Source: Lota lota
Taxonomy: Eukaryota; Chordata; Actinopteri; Gadiformes; Lotidae
DNA: 64,000 nucleotides
Reading direction: 5' to 3'
Assembly (NCBI GenBank): GCA_026745465.1
Contig: JACYXH010000104.1
Span: 124,001 to 188,000 of the forward strand
A program made the position numbers and the translations under genes. Shown here piece after piece: positions 1-13,600 of the stretch. Numbering within the stretch: position 1 is the stretch's first letter; every line of letters starts with the position of its first letter. Below the pieces are notes generated by a model, which saw only the letters and a program-made list of their open reading frames with translations, did no database searches and was not told the DNA's origin.

Positions 1-1596
1 GCCCTGTCCAGCCTCAAAGGACACATCGACAAGCTGGACCAGAACCTCCTCAAACAGCAGGAGATCATCTACAACCAGGTAGAGACATGCTGTATATCTC
101 CGGGGAAAACACTGTTGCTATTGATTGCAAGCCTTTATTATTTTACTATAACTATTCAGTTACTTGCTTTTATCCAAATGCGACTTACAGTGAATTGAGA
201 AATGAAATACCTGCACCGAGTTGAATTCCTTGTACTATGTGCTTTGACAAATACATTATCTGATTCAGTTTCAGATTGTGATACATGTCATTAAAGGAGC
301 AGGGTGGGGTTTAGGGAATCTTGCCTACGGTTGTCTACAAGTAGACTGTGGACAATGAGGATTGAACCCAGTATCTTCCTCCTGGGAGTCAAACACCCTG
401 TCCACGAGACTATCATGCCTCCATATCATTTTAATAGACTCACAAAATACCAGACCAAGTCTACACAGAGTCAGTCAATTGATCTGCCTCATCGCACCTT
501 CCATCAGAACCCAAGGCGCTTGGTAAGTGACAGCAATTAATCGGTTATAGAAAGTAAACATCATTCTCTGCTCCCCTTTCCCCAAACCCAGAACATCCAG
601 ATCCAGCAGCTGGAGAGTAAGACGGCTCGTCTGCTGGGGGAGGTCAACGTGGAGGAGAAGCAGGCCCTGGAGCAGAGGACCGCCCAGCTGACCAGCACCC
701 TGGAGGAGAGGACCAGGACCGCTCAGCTGCTCAGCATCCAGCTCAAGGAGCTAGAGGTTCTTCCCTTCGTCTGTCCTACACACACACACACACCCTCCCA
801 CCCTTCCACCCTCAACTGATCTGGCAGAGTGGCCGAGGACGTCCATTGCTAGCGCTTGAAAACCACTGCTAATGCTACTACTTTGATTGTGTAATCAAAA
901 CAATATCGAAAGACGTAGCTTGATGACGTTGTGAAGTAGCTTGGGAACATGGGAGTGGTTGTCTTCACCACGTTGCAAGTGAAAATCGATCTGACGTGAT
1001 TCAGGCAGAAATCAAGTTCATGGACGAGTTAATGTATTCAAGTTTTATTCACGTTATGTTTAGTCACGTTGTGTCATTTCATTCTAATGAAATTGCCGCA
1101 AGGAACATAACGTTCACTTGCTAACTCCCCATTAGATGAGTCGACTACCCATACAGCTGAAGATAATGTTATGTGGGGTAGATAACAGCTGAAGATAATG
1201 TTATGTTTCTCCGGAAGTTAGGGGTCATAAGGGCATATGACGCCATTGACATGTGACCAAATGTAATGGACCATTACAGTAAGTAAAACTATGAATTTCT
1301 CTGGGTTTGAACATTGTTGGAAACAATTGGGATGTGTAAGTACACAAATCAACAAAATATATAACATAGTCGTTTGAAGATATTTTAATGCAGAAATGTT
1401 ACATATCATACCTTTACAAAAAAACATGCACAAGAAAGGCCATACTACCACACCTGAAATGGCATTCAGCTTTACTTCTGTAATGTGACGGATTTCATTA
1501 AAAAAATTAAAAGAAGATATCATGGTGATACAACCTTTTTGTTGATTTTACATACTTTAAATAGATTAAATCGCTTATTCAGTGAACGTGTTTATT

Positions 1597-1632
<36 letters not shown>

Positions 1633-4600
1633 CACTTTGTGCAAGTGATGGATACTATTATTAAATTAATGAGTTCAGTGAATAATTCTGAAAAATCATT
1701 TCCTTTTTAAGTTTTTACGTCTGGAGCCGTTGCTTGTTATTGTATCGCTGTCAGGACGACATCCGCTGTGTGAGGAAGGAGGCGGAGAGAACCGCAGCCG
1801 AGAACCGAGAGATGACAGCCAAGATGGACGAGCTGCAGCTGTTCAACGACGCCTCGGACAAGGAGCTGAGGAAACTCAGGACAAGCAAGCAGGTGCGCTG
1901 ACCTGCTCCCCTGATGCTCCAAGTCAAAATCTCTCTCCTGCCATTTGTTTAACGCCTACGGCAGCAGCCGCTACGTAATGGTCCATTTCCACCTCTGCTT
2001 CCCGAGAACTTAACGCACAAGTAACATGTAAAAAGGATAATACATTTATCAGCTACAAAATAGCACGGCTTAAAACCAAACCGAAAGCACAACATTGCTG
2101 AGATGGAGGTGACAGCTGGTCACTGAACGAGCGATTTACCGCAGTTGTTGCAAAACACAAAACACACACATGATCGACATGGCAAAAAGGCAAATGTCTA
2201 AACGTGTGCGGGGTCCTTTCTCTCGGCGCCAGGACGCCATGGTCGAGGAAAACATCCTGAAGCTGGAGCTGCGGCGCCTGAGGGATCTGCTGTACAGCAG
2301 GGCGGACGGCGTGCTGTCCCAGGAGAAGAGGAGGCTGGAGCTCCAGACGGCCATGAGGGAGCGGGAGGAGGAGATCAGAGTCCACCGGGAGATGCTGGGC
2401 AAGGAGGTGAAGATCGCCCAGCAGGAGAGACAGGAGCTAAGGTGAGAACATGCGATGCAATTTACGGTGACCTTTCCTATTTATTCATTTAGCAGACACT
2501 TTCACCCTTCGTGACTTGCTGTTAGTTGTTGTTCTTTTGAACAGACGGTAGCAATTACCATGCCTAGGTGGGTGCCACACTCCACCTAGGTGGCTTTTAC
2601 TGGGCTCCTCCAGACACAAGGACGCAGGGTGGTGGTGTTGAAAGCCGGTTTATTGTAGAGTTTGATAGACAACGATACATGAGATGGTGATTCATGCCGC
2701 CATGTAGGAGAGCTTCCTGAGTGTATTGTGATGGCTGGTTAACCTGTGTGCATTGATTAGTCCATGCACAACAGGTGTGCAGCCCCACCTAGCCCCAGAG
2801 TCCAAACAGTCTGACTCGGGCCGGGTGAGACTGCTTAAACCAGCCATCAGCCACACACACACTCCACACAGACGTTGCGGTTTGAAATGAGAACCCTTCG
2901 GCTGGGAGTCAGAACACCCTAGCGCTGTACTCAGGCTCTCATGGCATCGCTCCTAATGTTAGTGACTCCTGGTTTCTAGACAGGATGACAGAACATAATG
3001 CTGTGTCTCTGATTGTGTGTCAGTTTGGAGGTGCACGAGAGGCTGTCCAAGATCGACATAATGAGGAAGCGCTACGAGGTCTTGACCATCTCCATGGCGA
3101 CACCCGAGGGAGAAGAGGACAAATCGCAGGCTTACTACGTCATAAAGGTCAGGGTTCTAGCTGCACCATCTCATCACAACCAGAGATACGCTCAATGAGA
3201 TGGGTTCTCTGGCTGTACGTGAGCGGGTGCAACTAGATGGACTTTCCCCGTTACTTATGCCCATGATGCTTTGCTTTTAACCGAGACCTAGACCTTCACA
3301 GCTAACCTCGTAAGTCTCTAACCCTCTGTAATGGTAAATTTGAGGCATTATAGTATCTGAACATAACCATCTGTACCCTAATCCCTAAAGTTGACCATAA
3401 CTAAAGATGGATACATTTCGGTATTAGATTACAATTGATTCATAAATGTAGATATTATAATTCTTAAACTATCATCTACCAACTACCATCCCTTACAAAC
3501 TCTGGTTACTTTATACCCCCCCCCTTCCCCCCAGGCTGCCCAGGAGAAGGAGGAGCTCCGGCAGAAAGGGGACAACCTGGACGCCAAGATCCGCAAGATG
3601 GAGACGGAGATCCGAGCGCTGGACAACACCATCCAGCTGGTCAACAACTGCAACTCGTCCTACCGCAAGTCCTTCCACAAAGTCCCCGAGTCCAGTGAGT
3701 TAAGATGAATGACTGTGCCGGCGTCGAATGGTCTTCTCCTGGCGATCATCTAGAATCAGCTACTACGTCAGGGCTTCGATTTAGCCGCGCTCCGTCTGCT
3801 TCAGTGACCGGGCTGAGCAGTTGGTCCGGTGAGGTGTAGCAACCTGTATGTCCACCCTACTACCGGATGAAATCTTAATAGAAAAGGGTTTTCCCGTCAA
3901 CATACACCTTTCGAGGTTTATCCAGTTTTCCACAGCCGTATATTGACAGAAGATCAAACGATTTGTGCCACATTTACATTTCAGTCACTCTTTCACCCAA
4001 AGCAGCTCACAGTGATTTTGTTTTAGATACCACTGAGTCATTATGGAGCAGGTAGATGTGTTGGGGCATCTTGGTCAAGGACGCCTATACTGCGGACGTT
4101 CAGGGTTTGAACCTAGACCCTTTCGCCTGGGAGTCAAAACACCCTAACACCACTAAGACTATCCTCCGCAGCAGTGGTCTCCGCCTGCTACGTTTGCAGG
4201 CAGTGAAAGATGCACACTATGAATGGACTTTACCTATTTTTTTACCTTTTTTCTTCACCGAATATTCTGATATAAGTTTGGAAACCTAAAGAATATCCGA
4301 AGCTTGAAATGATGTATTCGGGCCAGCCCAAGTGTAGACCCAGTGTGGTGTGGTGTAGACCCTGTATGACTCTGGTGTGTAGACCCAGTGTGACTCAGTA
4401 TGGTGTGGTGTAGACCCAGTGTGACTGGTGTGGTGTAGACCCAGCGTGGTGTAGACCCAGTGTGGCTCAGTGTGGTGTGGTGTAGACCCTGTGTGACTCT
4501 GGTGTGGTGTAGACCCAGTGTGACTCAGTATGGTGTGGTGTAGACCCAGTGTGACTGGTGTGGTGTAGACCCAGTGTGGTGTAGACTGTCGAAGCAAATT

Positions 4601-7600
4601 ATACAACTCGTGGCTGGGCTGATTCAAAAGGCTAAGACAAATGGATATCCGTAGTTATTTTATTTCATACGCTGCAGCATACAAAAGACGCAGTTTCAAA
4701 GGCAACTCCACACTGGGCAGAGTTCTCGAGAAAAGGCGCGCTGAGCAAAGGAAGGAAGGTCTTTTGTAGGGTAAAACAAACAATCATTTAAACGTAACAC
4801 TAGATGGCGCCCTGTACCATCTATAACTGGTTCAATGCACAGCTAAAGCCAGACCCCTGGTTGTAGCTTAACATATATGGCGCAATCTAGGATTTATGGC
4901 GGGTCCTCTGTGCGGTCAGGGCAACAGGCACATAATAGGTGAGAGAAACTTGCTCTGGAGTTTCTCACATAGAACAAAGCACCATACAGGAATGCAAGGA
5001 ACAGGCAACTGTGAGGAGGTAGATAATGAAAAGAAAACAAATAGGACACTATAGCGTGCTCACAACAACTTGAGTGCTTAAACCAAACCAACTAGTTTAG
5101 GCGAGTTAACTTTGGAATAGGGCCTGAGGTCATTTTCCACCACAAGACCCAGTATGACTCTGGTGTGGTGTAGACCCAGTGTGGTGTGGACCTAGTGTGA
5201 CTCAGTATGGTGTAGACCCAGTATGACTCTGGTGTGGTGTAGACCCAGTGTGGTGTGGACTCAGTGTGGTGTGGACTTAGTGTGGTGTGGTGTAGACCCA
5301 GTGTGACTCAGTGTGGTGTAGACCCAGTGTGACTCAGTGTGGTGTAGACTCAGTGTGGTGTAGACCCAGTGTGACTCAGTGTGATGTAGACCCAGTGTGA
5401 CTCAGTGTGGTGTAGACCCAGTGTGACTCAGTGTGGTGTAGACTCAGTGTGGTGTAGACCCAGTGTGGCTCAGTGTGATGTGGTGTAGACCCAGTGTGAT
5501 GTGGTGTAGACCCAGTGTGACTCAGTGTGATGTGGTGTAGACCCAGTGTGATGTAGTGTAGACCCAGTGTGACTCAGTGTGATGTGGTGTAGACCCAGTG
5601 TGATGTGGTGTAGACCCAGTGTGACTCAGTGTGGTGTAGACCCAGTGTGACTCAGTGTGGTGTAGACTCAGTGTGGTGTAGACCCAGTGTGGCTCAGTGT
5701 GATGTGGTGTAGACCCAGTGTGATGTGGTGTAGACCCAGTGTGACTCAGTGTGATGTGGTGTAGACCCAGTGTGATGTGGTGTAGACCCAGTGTGACTCA
5801 GTGTGGTGTAGACCCAGTGTAACTCAGTGTGGTGTAGACTCAGTGTGGTGTAGACCCAGTGTGGCTCAGTGTGGTGTAGACTCAGTGTGGTGTAGACCCA
5901 GTGTGACTCAGTGTGGTGTAGACTCAGTGTGGTGTAGACCCAGTGTGGCTCAGTGTGGTGTAGACTCAGTGTGGTGTAGACCCAGTGTGACTCAGTGTGA
6001 TGTGGTGTAGACCCAGTGTGATGTGGTGTAGACCCAGTGTGACTCAGTGTGATGTGGTGTAGACCCAGTGTGATGTGGTGTAGACCCAGTGTGACTCAGT
6101 GTGGTGTAGACCCAGTGTGACTCAGTGTGGTGTAGACTCAGTGTAGTGTAGACCCAGTGTGGCTCAGTGTGATGTGGTGTAGACCCAGTGTGATGTGGTG
6201 TAGACCCAGTGTGACTCAGTGTGATGTGGTGTAGACCCAGTGTGATGTGGTGTAGACCCAGTGTGACTCAGTGTGGTGTAGACCCAGTGTAACTCAGTGT
6301 GGTGTAGACTCAGTGTGGTGTAGACCCAGTGTGGCTCAGTGTGGTGTAGACTCAGTGTGGTGTAGACCCAGTGTGACTCAGTGTGGTGTAGACCCAGTGT
6401 GGCTCAGTGTGGTGTAGACTCAGTGTGACTCAGTGTGGTGTAGACCCAGTGTGGCTCAGTGTGGTGTAGACCCAGTGTGACTCAGTGTGGTGTGGTGTAG
6501 ACCCAGTGTGATGTGGTGTAGACCCAGTGTGACTCAGTGTGGTGTAGACCCAGTGTGACTCAGTGTGGTGTAGACCCAGTGTGACTCAGTGTGGTGTGGT
6601 CCAGGCCCGGAGCAGGAGGAGAAGGCCAGGCTGGAAGAGCAGCTGCGGGCGGCGGAAGAGAAACACCGGTACAGGAGGAGGCAGATCAGAGAGCTCCAGG
6701 ACGACATTCAGGTTGGAACGCCTCCCCCACATACTTCAACATGTCTTTTTTTCATTAGGTGAGTGCTGCAGGCAGCGCTCAAACATTTTTATTCTTACCG
6801 TGCGTTCACACCAAAAGCGAAGGTGCCGCGCCATTCGAGCCATCCGCGAATAGATGCGAAAACATTGCATCTATTCGCGGATGGCTGGAATGGCGCGGCG
6901 CCAACAACGAGGTTCACGCGAATTTCGCTATTCTACTCCCGCAAACGACGCAAATTCACGTGTTCGCTCGAGTTGAAATATTTTAACGAATTTCGCTTGA
7001 TGCTGAATCACTCGCCCGAGTAACACTAGTAGAACATTTGCTTTGCTTTTGGTGTGAACGCACCTTTAGGCTTTATTCTTTCTTTCATATGCTCTATAAA
7101 CTTTGGGACCCTACTCCATCCACAGTTTTTCACATAGACTCTTTTCCAATTTTGAAATGTTCATCTTTGCTTGAAATCGCGTGCTAGGATTCATATATTT
7201 GATACTTAAAATATTTTAACTTTTAAAATATTATATTTTCTTCCCATTCTCTGAAACTTCAACTTCTTCAGACTTCACAACTCTGTGATTTTTTTTAACC
7301 TTTAAACTTGGTTCAAACATTGAACAAATCATCACATTTAGATCTTTACACCGATCAAAACACATTTAGATCTTTACACCAATCAAAACACATTTAGATC
7401 TTTACACCGATCAAAACACATTTAGATCTTTACACCAATCAAAACACATTTAGATCTTTACACCAATCAAAACACATTTAGATCTTTACACCAATCAAAA
7501 CACATTTAGATCTTTACACCAATCAAAACACATTTAGATCTTTACACCAATCAAAACAGATTTGATGTAATCTACACTTTTTGAGATGCAACACTTCCCG

Positions 7601-10600
7601 CTTTGTATATTTTCGCTTAGTCTCATTGACTTCCATTGAGCTTTGTTTAGAGTGTGATGACGTCGCCCTGCTTTACATGTTTACAGCTGAACATTTCGGA
7701 CATTGTGGGGCCTTACAACGTCAATATTTAACCTAGTAACACAATGTAAAGATTAAACTGTTACGGTTCTTCTTTCTTTCAAAATGATTAATAGATTGGA
7801 AATATACTTGTTGAGTATGGGGCGTTTGTGTTTGGCGACCCTCGTTTATATTACAATGGGACCTATTGGAGACTCTCCTTTCTTGACAGTCTCGTCTTGC
7901 CATTTTTAAACTCACAATTAAACGGACATACTTGAAGGGACAGACACATGTTGGACATCCACATGTTCGTCTACTTCTAGTGAGCATGACCATGTCAACA
8001 TTTTAGAAGTCAGAGTTATAGTTCTTGAGAATGAGTCTACGGTTTGAGGCTGGGTTCTTCATACATTGCTGGTTGTCTGCTTCCGGTAGGAGCTAAATGT
8101 TAATGTAATAAAGAGATATATTTTTCACGTCATGCTATCAACACAAACAGTATGTCATAAACTGAGACTACACAGTCCAACAATATAAGCCTTCTCATTC
8201 TGTAACCTAATCTCGACAAACTAGAACCCTTTTTCTTTTAAATTGCAACCACAAATGATTTCTTACCTTATGTTATTATCATACCAATACTACTGTGTAT
8301 AGCACTAATACTGTCACAGCCAGTGGGAGCAGGGCAGCAGGAACAAAAGGGATAGGACCCAAAGGCAGACGAGAACTCTGGGAAATGTAACAAAAAGGCT
8401 TCTAATAAAGACAACTCTGAAATCTCAGTTCCGTGAACCAGCATAGAAAATACTAATAACTAGAGAGCACCAATGACAAGGGGACATGACAAATATAACG
8501 AACCGACAAGGGAACAAAGGAAGTGACCTGGTGTATATAGGGAGAGACTAATGGGGGAATAAGGTGCAGGTGGGAAGATTGACTGACTGGGGACAAGGGG
8601 AAAAGTCTAAGGACATCTGGTGGACAGGTGGAGAATGGAAACTAAAAAACAGTCAGACTATGACAAATACTGTATCATACTAATACTTCTCATCATACCA
8701 ATACTACTTTGTATAGTACTAATACTGTATCATACTAATACTTCTCATCATACCAATACTACTTTGTATAGTACTAATACTGTATCATACTAATATGTAT
8801 CATACAAATACGATGTATTGTACTATTGTATCATACGAATACTACTTATACCAATACTACTATGTATCATACTTTTACTACTTATCATACTAATACTACT
8901 AATTATAAGTTGTCATACCAATACTACCAATACTACCATGGGGTACCAGGGGTTAAATACTGCAAAAAGATGATGAACCGCAGGTGTGTAGACCGAGCAG
9001 GTGGAGTGGAATGCAAGAACTGGATAGCTGGAGTCTGGCCACGCCCACACACATACACACACAGACACACACACACACACAGACAAATGGAGACAAACAG
9101 GGGAGAGAGACTGGCCCGAGCTAGGTAGGAATGGAGAGCGTGACACTAGGCCTAGGTTCAAACAGTTTCACTTCAGAATAGTATAACTTTTGATTTGACA
9201 TTATTGAAATGGTTTGTATGTTTATACTGCTAGGAATACTCCATTCGGACTCAAGTACAGAACTCTGTTCAAATATTTCACTTGAGTTCAGCTTTTCAAC
9301 TTTTCTATACGTCTTAAACTGTGTAGCTTTATAAAATATATTTTCAACCTCACTTTACACTACAGCACTCACCGCATTTTCTACATTAAATGCATTTTAT
9401 AGTTATTAGATATGAACCTACAAGAACTTGCCTTAAACAGCTTTTCAACCATTTTTAAGACATTGAGGGCTTAGCCCAGAATCTTAATAAATAAGAAAAT
9501 ATTGATCTCTGTGGGTGGTACAGTCAAGAGCCGAAAGTACGAGTGCCTATTCTGAAACACATAGACACACCTGCAGTATTTTGCTAAATAATCGAGACGA
9601 CTCAAAATCGTTTCCTATTCTTAAGTGAGTAGGCCTATGCTTTGACAAACTGGAAATATATAATTTTCTTCAAGAATGGGCTAGTGAAGCCATGGGTATT
9701 AGATTTTTTTTAAATGCAGTTCTTGAAAATGTATTTTTCAGTTCTTGAAAATGCAGGACCCTATTTGCCAGACTCTGTACTTGTATGTACTTGAGATCAG
9801 GTTGGTTAGGCTTGTCCCAAACAATAATCACATCGTCACTAGTACACTGAACTGCATTGACAATCTCACTGTCACTGTCACTTGTCATCTACATCCTTCC
9901 TAGCATGTGGACCTGTACCAATCTCCTTCGGAAAAAAACCATTATAAATGTAGCTACCCTGTATAATGCCATTCAGTGGACTCTTATCATCAAAAGCACC
10001 TTACAGTATATGAGCTCAAAACGTAGTCTACTACACTGTTATAACTACTAAACCATTCTAAGACCCCACCTGTGGCCCTGTTCCTCCACCTGCCTCTCTT
10101 GCCTCTGTCCTGCTAGCACCTACTGGTTGTATAACATCCTTCTCCTAATAAAAAGATAAGTTGATGCATAAAGAGAAAATATATATGCTAGCTTTGCTAG
10201 TTTGCTGAATATTACTATAATGAAATCAACCTACTATCTCAATGTGTCCAATGTAGCTATGACAATAACATTGTATATTGTATAAAAAAAGTATATATAT
10301 ATATATATTCTGATCTGTTATCAACGCATGTGGTCTTAGTTTACTTACAGGTCCGCACAAATAAGTCCTTATCTTAATTTTTCTTCTCTTGGGAGGCATT
10401 TTTAACTGTATATAACCTAGTGAACAAGATGGATGGCAATTTCAAAACAAACGTTAACTTAGCTAGCCGGTGGGTAACCGGTAACGTTAAGTCATTGTGG
10501 CCCTTGTGGACAACGATATACATTAGGCAACAGAGCTGTGCTCCATTTGTTGAGGTTATCTGTTGACAATATTTATAATATGATGTTAATGTTTAAGATA

Positions 10601-13600
10601 TTGCTTTCCTAATCACCTGCTCCAAGGAAAGGGCTGCGTGGCACTACTGCACGTTTGTGATCAAATTGTGCCGCCGTTTATTAGAATTGTTTTGGCTGAG
10701 TTGAGAGTTAACCCTTTGTGGATGAGTGGACGAAATTGCATAAATGACATAAGACGTTCTTCAGATTGATTACAACTATTGATAGGGACATTCCGATCGT
10801 TTCTTGACATTGGAAGGGACGTGACCTACGCCAATGACCTCAATCAACATGGCTGTGATGGTGCCTCATATGGTGTTGTTTTTAGGTCTGCATTTCACAA
10901 CTGGTTTTGCATCCAGACAAGCTGCCTCTGTCCCTTCGCTGATCCTGTGCTAGAATGATTCTTATCTGGTTCGCTTTTGTTGTCTTTGAAAAGTCAGTAA
11001 AGAGTACAACGATTGTGTTACTCGCACTCAAAGGTCAGCCCATACTTCCTGAGCCACCTATTCAGCTGCTGTTGTGTTGTGAGCCTGTGCACTCTGAACA
11101 GTGTGTGTGTGTGTGTGTGTGTGTTTTTATTTAACTGGGTGTGTGTGTGCGCGTGCGTGTGTTCTATCACCAGGGAATGAACAAAACCATGGAGATGCTG
11201 AGTCAGGAGGAGCTAGCAGAGCGTGAGCGGGCACAAGACGTTCATTCACACATGGCTCAGCTGAACAAGGAAGTGGATTCCCAGAAGGAAAAACTCGATC
11301 GAGTCACTAAACAGGTCTGCTGTTTAGCCCCACCTTTGTTGTTGCACGGCCTCAGTAAAGCTATCATGGAAGGATATTGGACTCTTTAAATCTGTGTATC
11401 ATATTCACATATCAGACAAACACACACACACACACACATGCCTGTGTTTGTGCGCGTGCATGCTTGTGCGTTTTCTTTGTGTCGCCTCAAGTTGTCTCTT
11501 CGTGTTACTCACCCCCAGTGCTCCAAGTTGACCAGAGAGATCCGGTCGGCCAATAAGAGCGGGGCGGGGCGGAGCTTCGAGGAGCGGGACATGGAGCTGA
11601 GGGAAATGAGGGACTTTAACAGGAGCGTCAACCGCATGCTGCTGGAGGTGATGGAGGACCAGCCCCACCTCCGGGCCTCCATCCAGGAGTACTTTCTGCA
11701 GGTAGCGCCACAGCGGCAGCATCTGGTTCTCACGGCATGTGTCGTTGTTCTTTAGTTTGTGTTTCATGAATGAGTATGTGAAAGAGATTCAATCATTCAT
11801 TCATAAGTCATTATTAAGTATTATGGTGTATGAAAAGGTTTGAGCAGATCGCAGCTCCGATTGAAAAGGTAAAGGAACAGAGTGGGTTCCACCATTTGCT
11901 TTCAACAGTGGCTAGGCAACAAGATGCCCCAACATTAGATCTAAGAAGCTGATCGTCATGGCGATAAGACCTCTGGGTGTTTTAATCCAGTGTTCTGTCC
12001 CCATCAGGCCAACCTGTCCCTGCCCTCCCCCTCCTCCACCCCCACCAGCCGCCAGAGCTCCAAGGCCAGCTCGGCTCGCAGCTCAGTCTCCCTCAGGTGA
12101 GACTCCAGCACCACCTCATCATTACCTCCCCCTGCACCACCTCATCATTACCTCCCCCTGCACCACCTCCCCCTGCACCACTTCTGCACCACCTCATCAT
12201 TACCTCATGCACCACCTCATCGTTATTGCACCACTTTGCACCACCTCATCATTACCTTGCACCACCTCATCATTACCTCCACCTGCACCACCTCATCATT
12301 ACCTCCACCTGCACCACCTCATCATTACCTCCACCTGCACCACCACATCATTACCTCCCCCAGCACCACTTCCCCCTGCACCACCTCATCATTACCTCCT
12401 CCTGCACCACCTCCCCCTGCACCACCTCATCATTACCTCCTCCTGCACCACCTCATCATTACCTCCTCCTGCACCATCTCCCCCTGCACCACCTCATCAT
12501 TACCTCCTCCTGCACCACCTCCCCCTGCACCACCTCATCATTACCTCCTCCTGCACCACCTCCCCCTGCACCACTCATCATTACTCCTCCTGCACCACCT
12601 CATCATTACCTCCCCTGCACCACTCCCCCTGCACCACCTCATCATTACCTCCACCTGCACCACCACATCAACCCCTCACTTACCTCCCCCTGCAGCACCT
12701 CATCATTACCTCCACCTGCACCACCTCATCATTACCTCCCCCTGCACCACCTCATCATTACCTCCACCTGCACCACCTCATCATTACCTCCACCTGCACC
12801 ACCTCATCATTACCTCCCCCTGCACCACTTCCCCCTGCACCACCTCATCATTACCTCCCCCTGCACCACCTCATCATTACCTCCCCCTGCACCACCTCAT
12901 CATTACCTCCACCTGCACCACCACATCATTACCTCCCCCAGCACCACCTCATCATTACCTCCACCTGCACCACCTCATCATTACCTCCCCCTGCACCACC
13001 TCATCATTACCTCCTCCTGCACCACCTCATCATTACCTCCCCTGCACCACCTCATCATTACCTCCCCCTGCACCACCTCATCATTACCTCCCCCTGCACC
13101 ACCTCATCATTACCTCCCCCTGCACCACCACATCATTACCTCCCCCAGCACCACCTCATCATTACCTCCACCTGCACCACCTCATCATTACCTCCCCCTG
13201 CACCACCTCATCATTACCTCCCCCTGCACCACCTCATCATTACCTCCCCCTGCACCACCTCATCATTACCTCCCCCTGCACCACCTCATCATTACCTCCC
13301 CCTGCACCACCTCATCATTACCTCCCCCTGCACCACCACATCATTACCTTTTCATCATTTGCATAAAGTTAACTGAAGTTCAACTTTTGTCCCGCCCCTT
13401 CAACGCCCCGCAGTCCCCCGCCTTCCCACAATCCCTCGCCCCACGCGATAGCGCGTCCAATACAAAGTGAAAGGCAGGCGTTTGGTGGGGCCGGCCGGTG
13501 ACAGTGTTCATGCGACGGCTCGGCCACACCAAACGCATAGTCTCGATGAGACAACAGACAATGACAAGCACGAATGAGAGATGTTTATAAACGCTGCGCG

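Noticed and set aside
7333-7556. CRISPR-like array
   Set aside because: The repeats are contiguous with no spacers, and the context is a fish intron.
11958-13470. Three overlapping plus-strand open frames of 376-472 codons
   Set aside because: They are the 26-bp minisatellite read in three frames. The real exon (12008-12096) ends at a good donor before it and splices in phase to 15199.
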